Shown piece by piece: positions 1 to 4,281 of a stretch of 5,043 bases of DNA (positions are counted from its first letter, which is position 1; the number at the start of each line of letters is the position of its first letter). Source of the stretch: Propionibacteriaceae bacterium UBA4569 (lineage in GTDB: Bacteria; Actinomycetota; Actinomycetes; Propionibacteriales; Propionibacteriaceae). The notes beneath the pieces were generated by a model that saw only the letters and a list, made by a program, of their open reading frames with translations, had not been told where the DNA came from and did not search any database. Location: the NCBI GenBank assembly GCA_002387005.1, contig DGKN01000075.1, forward strand, positions 1 through 5,043, given 5' to 3'. The translations under genes and the position numbers were made by a program.

Positions 1-322
1 TCAGGTCGGGATCCGAACCCTCGCTGGCCAGCACCACGACAGCGTCGAGGGGTCCGACCCAGCCGGGCAGCCCGTCGATGGTCCATGCGACGAAGGGAAC
101 CGGGCACTGCGGCTCCAGCACCGCGCGCAACAGGCGTGCCTCGGCGCCCAGGGCGATCAGGCCTCGCGGGCGTCGTCCGAGCTCGGACTCGGCCAGGCCG
201 TCCAGCTGGGTCGACCCGGCCGCAACCCGGATCCGAGCGCCCGCCGTGGCGAGCTGGAGCAGGTGGCTGTCGATCCCGGCCAAGGCGGTCGGGTCGTCCA
301 GACGGGTGTCGTCGAACTCCAT
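1..322 (-). CDS. SIS-domain phosphosugar-binding protein, ManA-linked (C-terminus outside window)
   Basis: Only the first 107 codons are visible; the reading frame is still open at the left edge. The N-terminus MEFDDTRLDD, the stretch RPRGLIALGAEARLLRAVLE (about residues 51-70) and DAVVVLASEGSD (about 93-104) resemble the Rv3256c-type actinobacterial family. Its members have a SIS (sugar isomerase) fold related to phosphoglucose/phosphomannose isomerases and lie between manB and manA. The DAVVVLAS segment looks like the first beta-strand and phosphate loop of the SIS fold. The exact reaction of the family is uncertain, so a sugar-phosphate-binding or isomerase role is inferred from fold and neighbours. 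I chose ATG at 322 because it begins directly at the conserved FDDTRLDD. An in-frame GTG at 340 overlaps the Trm112 stop as GTGA and would add six residues; that 4-nt overlap suggests translational coupling. No strong Shine-Dalgarno supports either start. Confidence 0.8.
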   Translation of the reverse strand, partial: MEFDDTRLDDPTALAGIDSHLLQLATAGARIRVAAGSTQLDGLAESELGRRPRGLIALGAEARLLRAVLEPQCPVPFVAWTIDGLPGWVGPLDAVVVLASEGSDPDL

Positions 323-336
323 CTCGCCCACCCAGC

Positions 337-540
337 TCACTCTGCGGCGGGCTTGCGGGCCTCGTCGACCAGCAGCACGGGGATGCCGTTGCGCACCGGG
401 TAGGCCAGGCCACACTCGGCGTTCGTGCACCCCAGCTCGGAGCGGTCGTAGTCGACCGCGAAGCGCGCGTGACAGGCCGGGCAGGCAGCGATCTCGAGGA
501 AGGCGGCGGACAGTTCCATGGTGTCGGGCATGGTCGTCAT
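337..540 (-). CDS. Trm112 family zinc-binding protein (UPF0434/YcaR-like)
   Basis: A 67-residue protein with four cysteines: C20 and C23 (CPAC), then C38 and C43, forming a zinc-ribbon-like set. The C-terminal half reads YPVRNGIPVLLVDEAR, the family hallmark. In eukaryotes and archaea Trm112 is a small partner that stabilises and activates RNA and protein methyltransferases; bacterial members such as E. coli YcaR have no settled role. It lies 37 nt after manB and abuts or overlaps the SIS-protein gene by 4 nt, so it is probably expressed as part of the manB operon. An in-frame extension to 606 reads into manB and adds residues unlike the family, so it was not used. Three in-frame ATGs remain (540, 531, 519). 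ATG 540 is preceded by a weak GGCGGA. ATG 531 lies 7 nt after TAGCAT and could be a leaderless internal start. Family assignment is firm; the start is not. Confidence 0.88.
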   Translation of the reverse strand: MTTMPDTMELSAAFLEIAACPACHARFAVDYDRSELGCTNAECGLAYPVRNGIPVLLVDEARKPAAE

Positions 541-577
541 GCTATCCGCCGCCCGAGCAGGTAGGGCTGGCAGCGGT

Positions 578-1963
578 TCAGCTGCTGAAGCCGGCCAGGA
601 TGTCACTCACGTCGTCGCGCAGGGCCGCCATCATCTGCGGGTCCTTGGCCTCGACGTTGAGCCGCAGCAGCGGCTCCGTGTTGGACGGACGCACGCTGAC
701 CCACCAGGTGCCGCGCGTGCCCTCGCCCAGCAGCTTCAGGCCGTCAACCCACTGCTCCTCGGCGGCCTTGGCGCGCAGCGCGGAGGCCACGGCCTCCATC
801 GCCGCCGGCTTGTCGGCCACGGTGAAATTGATCTCGCCGGAGGCGGCGTAGCGGTCGAACTCGGTCACCAACTCCGACAGCGGACGATCCTGGTGGCCGA
901 GCAGTGCCAGCACGTGCAGCGCGGCCAGCATGCCGGTGTCGGCACCCCAGAAATCGCGGAAGTAGTAGTGGGCGCTGTGCTCGCCGCCGAAGATGGCGTC
1001 GTGCTCGGCCATCAGGGCCTTGATCATGGTGTGGCCCACCTTCGAGGTGACCAGCTTGCCGCCGTTCTCCTCGACGACCTCGGCGACGGTATCGCTGGTG
1101 ATGAGGTTGCGGACGATGGTGGAGCCGGGCTCGCGGGTGAGCTCGGCCTTGGCGATCAGGGCTGTCACGACGGACGGCGTGACGACCTCACCGCGCTCGT
1201 CGATGATGAAGCAACGGTCGGCGTCACCGTCGAATACCAGCGCCAGGTCGGCGCCGTGCTCGACGACGGCCTTGCTTGCGTCCACCAGGTTCTCGGGGAT
1301 CAGCGGGTTGGGCTGGTGGTTCGGGAAGTTGCCGTCCAGGTCGAGGTAGAGGCCCACGATCTCGACGCCCAGCGGCTCCAGCACGGCGCGGGTGGTGTGC
1401 CCGGCCATGCCGTTGCCGGCGTCGACGACGACCTTCAACGGGCGCAGGTTCGCGGTGTTGACCAACGAGCGCAGGTACTGAGCGTATTCGTCCAGGGTGT
1501 CGACCTGGGACAGGGTCCCCTGGCGGCCGGCCTCCGGCAGGGCGCCGGAGGCGAGTATCTCGTCGGCGCGGTCGGCCAGACGGGTGATGAAGTCAGAGGT
1601 GACCGGCTGCGCGCCGGGCAGGCAGAACTTGATGCCGTTGTACTCCGGCGGGTTGTGGCTGGCGGTGAACTGCACACCGGGAAGGTCCATCGAGCCGGAG
1701 TCGAACCACAGCTGGTCGGTGCTGGACAGCCCGGCGTCGATGACGTCGGCACCCGCACCCCGGGCGCCGTCTGCGAAGGCGGCCGACATCTCGGGCCCGG
1801 AGACCCTCATGTCTCGCCCCAGCACGAAGCCTTCCCCCGCCAGGTTCATCAGCTCGACGTAGGCGGCGCCGATGGCGCGGGCCCCCACCTCGTCCCATTC
1901 GGCAGCGTCGCCCCCGACGATGCCTCGGATGTCATTGGCCTTGAACATTCCCCGAGTGATCAC
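578..1963 (-). CDS. manB: phosphomannomutase/phosphoglucomutase
   Basis: A full-length (461 aa) alpha-D-phosphohexomutase that interconverts mannose-6-phosphate and mannose-1-phosphate, possibly also the glucose forms, in the cytoplasm. All four functional loops are visible. The active-site serine is S102 in TASHNP (100-105), phosphorylated in the working enzyme. The Mg2+ loop DGDADR is at 245-250. The sugar-specificity loop GGEHSAHYYF starts at 326, and its GEHS form is that of PMM/PGM enzymes, not GlmM. The phosphate-binding loop RPSNTEPLLRL is at 425-435. The start is GTG at 1963; an in-frame TAG lies 12 nt upstream, and the next ATG (1948) would cut into the N-terminal strand before KANDIRG. 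There is no Shine-Dalgarno; TAGTGT ends 6 nt before the GTG, which suggests a leaderless transcript. It is 45 nt downstream of the DUF3499 gene and probably also read through from it. Its product feeds the guanylyltransferase encoded at 4282-5043. Confidence 0.96.
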   Translation of the reverse strand: MITRGMFKANDIRGIVGGDAAEWDEVGARAIGAAYVELMNLAGEGFVLGRDMRVSGPEMSAAFADGARGAGADVIDAGLSSTDQLWFDSGSMDLPGVQFTASHNPPEYNGIKFCLPGAQPVTSDFITRLADRADEILASGALPEAGRQGTLSQVDTLDEYAQYLRSLVNTANLRPLKVVVDAGNGMAGHTTRAVLEPLGVEIVGLYLDLDGNFPNHQPNPLIPENLVDASKAVVEHGADLALVFDGDADRCFIIDERGEVVTPSVVTALIAKAELTREPGSTIVRNLITSDTVAEVVEENGGKLVTSKVGHTMIKALMAEHDAIFGGEHSAHYYFRDFWGADTGMLAALHVLALLGHQDRPLSELVTEFDRYAASGEINFTVADKPAAMEAVASALRAKAAEEQWVDGLKLLGEGTRGTWWVSVRPSNTEPLLRLNVEAKDPQMMAALRDDVSDILAGFSS

Positions 1964-1969
1964 CGGCCC

Positions 1970-1975
1970 ACACTA
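1970..1975 (-). promoter_or_regulatory. candidate -10 element of a leaderless manB promoter
   Basis: On the minus strand TAGTGT fits the actinobacterial -10 pattern TAnnnT and is followed by six bases (GGGCCG) before the GTG start at 1963. That puts the expected transcription start at or within a base of the start codon. No convincing -35 lies about 17 bp further upstream (the hexamer there is GGGATG). It sits in the 45-nt gap after the DUF3499 gene, so it would be an internal promoter. The match is short and could be chance. Confidence 0.4.
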
Positions 1976-2008
1976 TCGACCGGAGTTCCGAACATCCCCG
2001 ATTGGTGC

Positions 2009-2410
2009 CTACTCGGCGCTGAGACCCCGCTGAGCGTCGGCGATCACGCGAAGGTGCCTCCGCTCGGCCAGGACCACCACCTCACCGGCCCGATCTTCCA
2101 CCGGTGCCGCAAGTCCCGGCGGCGGCAACTCGTCGTGTCGCAGCCCCACTTCACGCACCGCATCGGCCAACGCCAACAGATCGTCCACAGCTGGGGCAGG
2201 AGCAGGGTCTGAGGCATCCGGAAGTCGGACTACTTCCCAGCCCTGCGGGACGGACAAGCCGTCGGCGTGGGCCCGGCACAGGTCGTAGGCACCCGGAGTA
2301 CGCGATGGCGCGAGCGCCCCCAGCACGGCCGTCTCGTCGTCATAGGCATAGGTCAACGTCGCCACGGCCCTGCCCTGGCACCCCGCTCGGGTGCATCCCC
2401 TGCCAACCAC
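2009..2410 (-). CDS. DUF3499 family protein (zinc-ribbon-like, unknown function)
   Basis: With the GTG start at 2410 the protein is 133 residues. The N-terminus VGRGCTRAGCQGRAVATLTY, the AVLGALAP stretch, YDLCRAHADGL and PQGWEVVRL are typical of DUF3499, an actinobacterial family found almost always next to manB and whiB2. C6 and C11 (C-x4-C) with C45 and H48 (C-x2-H) could form one zinc site; that is inferred from spacing. The middle (VDDLLALADAVREVG) looks helical, and the C-terminal ERRHLRVI matches the family's RRxHLRVL ending. An ATG at 2449 is in frame but adds 13 residues the family lacks, and would place the start inside the divergent gene's first codon. GTG 2410 is preceded by TAGCCT with a 7-nt gap, fitting leaderless transcription. 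The function is not known; co-transcription with manB is likely from the 45-nt spacing. Confidence 0.85.
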   Translation of the reverse strand: MVGRGCTRAGCQGRAVATLTYAYDDETAVLGALAPSRTPGAYDLCRAHADGLSVPQGWEVVRLPDASDPAPAPAVDDLLALADAVREVGLRHDELPPPGLAAPVEDRAGEVVVLAERRHLRVIADAQRGLSAE

Positions 2411-2417
2411 GGGCCAC

Positions 2418-2423
2418 AGGCTA
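2418..2423 (-). promoter_or_regulatory. candidate -10 element for the DUF3499-manB operon
   Basis: On the minus strand TAGCCT (TAnnnT pattern) is followed by seven bases (GTGGCCC) and then GTG 2410, which matches leaderless initiation. Its upstream region overlaps the promoter of the divergent zincin-like gene, and the two -10 elements are separated by only 11 bp. No recognisable -35 is present. Confidence 0.42.
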
Positions 2424-2434
2424 GTCGCGGCGCC

Positions 2435-2440
2435 TAGAAT
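2435..2440 (+). promoter_or_regulatory. -10 element of a leaderless promoter for the zincin-like gene
   Basis: TAGAAT differs from TATAAT at one position and is followed by exactly seven bases (TGCCCTC) and then ATG 2448. The spacing places the transcription start on the A of the ATG. No Shine-Dalgarno can be seen before this ATG, as expected for a leaderless mRNA. No -35 hexamer is evident at 16-18 bp, a common situation in high-G+C actinobacteria. Confidence 0.6.
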
Positions 2441-2447
2441 TGCCCTC

Positions 2448-2882
2448 ATGCCACGCCGCCGCGACCGTCACGACCGGGGCCTGCGCGGGCCCATGTCGCT
2501 GCCGAACCCCTACACCCGACGTCCCGCACCGGTGCGGCTCAACCGTGGGCGCCAAGCCTTCTTCACCGAGTGTGTCACCGACGCTGTGGTGCGGATCCGG
2601 GAGACCTGCCCCGGCGGTCTGGACGGGGTGGACATCGGGATCGAGGAGGTGCCGCCGGTCGACCAGCTGTGGACCGACGACCGGATCCCCCTGGCCGCCG
2701 CAGTGGAGGCGACGACCGTGCAGGCCGCCCAGATCGTCGTGTACCAGCGCCCCTTGGAACACCGGGCCGGCTCCCGCACGGAACTGCGCGACCTCGTGCA
2801 CCGCACGCTGGCCGAGCAGCTCGCGGCACTGACCGCGCGCAGCATCACCGACATCGACCCGAGCCTGGACGACGACTGGTGA
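2448..2882 (+). CDS. metallopeptidase family (zincin-like, PF06262-type) protein lacking HExxH
   Basis: A 144-residue protein. Its start, MPRRRDRHDRGLRGP, is the characteristic arginine-rich opening of the actinobacterial family (Rv3259-like) and fixes ATG 2448; longer in-frame starts upstream run through the divergent promoter. The core DGVDIGIEEVP (about 59-69), a strand with IVVYQRPLEHRA (96-107) and the helix ELRDLVHRTLAEQLAALT (112-129) follow the fold of the minimal zincin family. Where catalytic relatives carry HExxHhfG this protein reads AEQLAALT, so the metal-binding histidines are absent. H118 lies a few residues earlier in the same helix and does not restore the motif. The acidic tail DIDPSLDDDW is typical of the actinobacterial group. 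I infer a non-peptidase or structural role despite the usual product name. The gene is transcribed alone, divergent from DUF3499 and convergent with whiB2. Confidence 0.85.
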   Translation: MPRRRDRHDRGLRGPMSLPNPYTRRPAPVRLNRGRQAFFTECVTDAVVRIRETCPGGLDGVDIGIEEVPPVDQLWTDDRIPLAAAVEATTVQAAQIVVYQRPLEHRAGSRTELRDLVHRTLAEQLAALTARSITDIDPSLDDDW

Positions 2883-2910
2883 ACCACGACGCGGTGTGAG
2901 GAGGATGCAG

Positions 2911-2940
2911 AAAGGGCCACACCCCAGCGGGGTGCGGCCC
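2911..2940 (-). terminator. intrinsic terminator of whiB2
   Basis: In minus-strand RNA the arms GGGCCGCACCCC (2940-2929) and GGGGTGTGGCCC (2925-2914) form a 12-pair stem closed by a 3-nt loop and followed by UUU. One pair is a G-U wobble in minus-strand RNA but an A-C mismatch in plus-strand RNA. The plus-strand side also lacks a U tract (GTTGCG follows). Both facts say the hairpin mainly serves whiB2, 41 nt past its stop, and at best weakly the convergent zincin-like gene. Confidence 0.75.
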
Positions 2941-2972
2941 GTTGCGATTGTGGCCAGTTGCGACTGTGGCCG
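2941..2972. repeat. 16-bp tandem direct repeat, two copies
   Basis: Two adjacent units, GTTGCGATTGTGGCCA (2941-2956) and GTTGCGACTGTGGCCG (2957-2972), differ at two of 16 positions. They lie between the whiB2 stop and its terminator hairpin. Each unit carries TGTGGCC, the complement of GGCCACA in the hairpin's plus-strand left arm (2915-2921), so each could in principle compete for pairing. It may simply be a slippage duplication. Confidence 0.7.
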
Positions 2973-2981
2973 TGCGGTGCC

Positions 2982-3239
2982 TCAGGCGCGCTTCTTCAGC
3001 TTGCGACGCTCACGCTCCGACAGTCCGCCCCAGATGCCGAAGCGCTCATCGTTGCCGAGCGCGTACTCGAGGCAGTCGCTCTTGACCTCGCAGGTCTGGC
3101 AGACACGCTTGGCCTCGCGGGTCGAGCCACCCTTCTCGGGGAAGAAGGCCTCGGGGTCGGTCTGGGCGCACAGCGCACGCTCCTGCCAGCCGAGCAGGCC
3201 CTCGTCCTCCACCGGCACCAATGTCAGCAGTTCGCCCAT
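2982..3239 (-). CDS. whiB2: WhiB2/WhmD-type iron-sulfur transcriptional regulator
   Basis: An 85-residue Wbl protein. Four cysteines, C24, C47, C50 and C56 (C...C-x2-C-x5-C), ligate a [4Fe-4S] cluster. The G(I/V)WGG turn is GIWGG at 68-72, and the basic tail SERERRKLKKRA (74-85) is the DNA-contact end. The region GWQERALCAQTDPEAFFPEKGGSTREAKRVC is close to Streptomyces WhiB and mycobacterial WhiB2/WhmD and unlike WhiB1, 3 or 7, so I assign the septation-class paralogue. In known members it acts with sigma factor and the partner regulator WhiA to switch on division genes and is essential in mycobacteria; those roles are carried over from the family. ATG 3239 has a good ribosome-binding site and a strong upstream promoter overlapped by a palindrome. 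The position beside manB, DUF3499 and the guanylyltransferase gene is the conserved one for whiB2. Confidence 0.96.
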   Translation of the reverse strand: MGELLTLVPVEDEGLLGWQERALCAQTDPEAFFPEKGGSTREAKRVCQTCEVKSDCLEYALGNDERFGIWGGLSERERRKLKKRA

Positions 3240-3247
3240 CGCCCTTG

Positions 3248-3253
3248 TCCTCT
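3248..3253 (-). promoter_or_regulatory. ribosome-binding site of whiB2
   Basis: AGAGGA on the minus strand is followed by eight bases and then ATG 3239. This supports the annotated start and contrasts with the leaderless-looking genes to the left. Confidence 0.7.
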
Positions 3254-3304
3254 CAACCCTTCACAACGCTGGTGGGACGCGCCGTGCCCAATCCCTACGC
3301 AATG

Positions 3305-3322
3305 AATTACAGGCCTGTAATT
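3305..3322. promoter_or_regulatory. perfect 18-bp palindrome overlapping the whiB2 -10: candidate operator
   Basis: AATTACAGGCCTGTAATT reads identically on both strands with no mismatch and no spacer. It covers the -10 hexamer and the adjacent part of the spacer of the whiB2 promoter, the usual location of a repressor dimer site. It is A+T-rich at its ends in otherwise G+C-rich DNA. The half-site TTAC...GTAA resembles the TNAC...GTNA arms of BldD sites, but here the arms are 6 bp apart, not 5, so the binding protein is unassigned. It has no U tract and sits in a promoter, so it is unlikely to be a terminator. Confidence 0.65.
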
Positions 3323-3334
3323 GCGCTGCGTCAA
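3306..3334 (-). promoter_or_regulatory. whiB2 promoter (-35/-10)
   Basis: On the minus strand TTGACG (3334-3329), a 17-bp spacer and TGTAAT (3311-3306) each match the sigma-70/SigA consensus hexamers at five of six positions. The predicted transcription start is near 3299, leaving a 5' leader of about 60 nt before ATG 3239. A further TTGACA (3350-3345) lies 16 bp upstream but has no -10 at usable spacing. This is the best promoter in the window by consensus match. Confidence 0.7.
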
Positions 3335-3388
3335 GCCCGCAGGATGTCAAATCCGGACAGCGGGGTGCGGATGGCTCGAGCGCATGGA

Positions 3389-4186
3389 TCAGGAAGTGGG
3401 GTCGTCCGTGCCGAGGGGGCGCCACTGTCGGGGCACAGGAGCGGTGGTGTGCGTGGGGTCGGCTTCCGGTTCCCAGGGACGGACCCCGGTCTCCCCTGCC
3501 GCCTGTTGGCCCGCGGTGGCCCACGGGACGTCACGGCGTTGCGGTGCTACTGGCAGCTCAGGCAGGGCCGGTGCCCGGCTGGCGGGCTGCCATCCGTGTG
3601 CGGTCGCGCCTATTGCGTCGGCGCGAGCACCGGATGCCGCGTCCCCGGCTCGGGACCAAGCGGCACCGACGGCCTGGTCCGCAGTCCAGCTGGCCGGTTG
3701 CAGGGATCGTTCGGGAACCCTTGGCAGCTCCGGGACCACCTCGTCGGCTGATTGCGCCGCGGTGCGGCTGAACCGCCAGATCACCACGACGCAGGCCAAT
3801 TTGATGGCCAGATCGACCAGACCACCGACAAGATCGAGCACGCGCAACACGAACGTGGACGCGTGGGACTGGAGCCCGGCGATCAGCATCGCCAAGGAGA
3901 CCACCGACGACAGCCCGAGCACCGTGACAGCGGCAACTCCGACACCCCTCGCCTTCTCGGTCGCCGGTGACCACAAGGAGCAGGCCAGGACGGCCAGGGT
4001 GAGGGCGATGACCAAGGTCAAGGTGGTGGGCGAACCGCTCAACGTGCGGGCGGCATCGGCCCAGCCGGACTGGTTGCGGTCGTGCAGGTAGTACCAGCGC
4101 CCCAGCGAGAGCAGCAACTGCACCACGGCGCACGCCACCAGGAACCATGCGAAGGGTTCGCGGAACCGCTTTGCCTTCTCGACCAT
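3389..4186 (-). CDS. uncharacterised four-helix membrane protein with Pro/Ala/Trp-rich cytoplasmic tail
   Basis: A 265-residue protein I cannot assign to a named family. The basic N-terminus MVEKAKRFRE is followed by four hydrophobic stretches at about 11-29, 54-72, 82-104 and 113-138. Residues about 140-265 are hydrophilic, rich in proline and alanine and probably disordered, and contain six tryptophans (W167, W177, W199, W222, W238, W255), several as PW or RPW. By the positive-inside rule both ends are predicted cytoplasmic. There are no obvious catalytic motifs. I chose ATG 4186 because GGAG lies five bases upstream and the product begins with a short basic segment before the first helix. 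ATG 4213 in the same frame adds nine residues, and its GGAGGT is 12 bases away. It lies where fbiA/fbiB occur in mycobacteria but shows no resemblance to either. It has its own candidate promoter after the guanylyltransferase gene. Confidence 0.8.
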   Translation of the reverse strand: MVEKAKRFREPFAWFLVACAVVQLLLSLGRWYYLHDRNQSGWADAARTLSGSPTTLTLVIALTLAVLACSLWSPATEKARGVGVAAVTVLGLSSVVSLAMLIAGLQSHASTFVLRVLDLVGGLVDLAIKLACVVVIWRFSRTAAQSADEVVPELPRVPERSLQPASWTADQAVGAAWSRAGDAASGARADAIGATAHGWQPASRAPALPELPVAPQRRDVPWATAGQQAAGETGVRPWEPEADPTHTTAPVPRQWRPLGTDDPTS

Positions 4187-4191
4187 CCCCA

Positions 4192-4195
4192 CTCC
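4192..4195 (-). promoter_or_regulatory. ribosome-binding site deciding the membrane-protein start
   Basis: GGAG on the minus strand is followed by TGGGG and then ATG 4186, a five-base spacing. This favours 4186 over the in-frame ATG at 4213. Confidence 0.5.
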
Positions 4196-4233
4196 ATTCG
4201 TCCCCTGGGCCATGTGCAGGCCCGCACCTCCAC

Positions 4234-4239
4234 AGAGTA
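4234..4239 (-). promoter_or_regulatory. candidate -10 element for the membrane-protein gene
   Basis: TACTCT on the minus strand fits TAnnnT. It would start transcription near 4227, giving a leader of about 40 nt to ATG 4186. The hexamer 17 bp upstream (CGCTTT) is not a recognisable -35, so the call is weak. It gains some support from lying just after a likely terminator for the upstream gene. Confidence 0.3.
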
Positions 4240-4254
4240 GGTGGGCATTGAGAC

Positions 4255-4280
4255 AAAAAGCGTCACCGGGGCCCGCGCGC
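4255..4280 (-). terminator. possible intrinsic terminator of the guanylyltransferase gene
   Basis: Directly after the stop codon at 4282, minus-strand RNA reads GCGCGC (4280-4275), an 8-nt loop, then GTGACGC (4266-4260) and UUUUU (4259-4255). The arms pair over six base pairs with one bulged A and one G-U. The stem is short, but a run of five T in this G+C-rich DNA just after a stop codon is suggestive. Confidence 0.4.
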
Positions 4281-4281
4281 A

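Noticed and set aside
1986..1994. GTTCGGAAC short inverted repeat upstream of manB as a LexA/SOS box
   Set aside because: The actinobacterial LexA site has GAAC and GTTC arms in the opposite order with a 4-bp spacer, and a 9-bp inverted repeat is readily found by chance.
518..2212. 564-codon open frame on the plus strand across manB
   Set aside because: It is antisense to manB, which has every catalytic motif of its family. The plus-strand product is Val/Gly/His/Gln-rich with no recognisable domain, as expected when third-position G+C bias removes stops from the opposite strand.
2411..2449. Longer DUF3499 start at ATG 2449
   Set aside because: It adds 13 residues not seen in the family and would overlap the first codon of the divergent gene. 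GTG 2410 has a -10 at leaderless spacing. The ATG exists because CATG at 2447-2450 is a palindrome giving ATG on both strands.
3305..3322. Palindrome as a transcription terminator for the membrane-protein gene
   Set aside because: It lacks a G+C-rich stem with a loop and a U tract, and it coincides with a strong promoter, which fits an operator better.
3305..3322. Palindrome as a definite BldD site
   Set aside because: The TNAC and GTNA arms are present but separated by 6 bp and not 5, and the central C(A/T)G is missing. The similarity is too weak for assignment.
2896..3771. Plus-strand open frames across whiB2 and the membrane-protein tail (291 and 176 codons)
   Set aside because: They are antisense to whiB2, show no domain, and have compositions typical of shadow frames.
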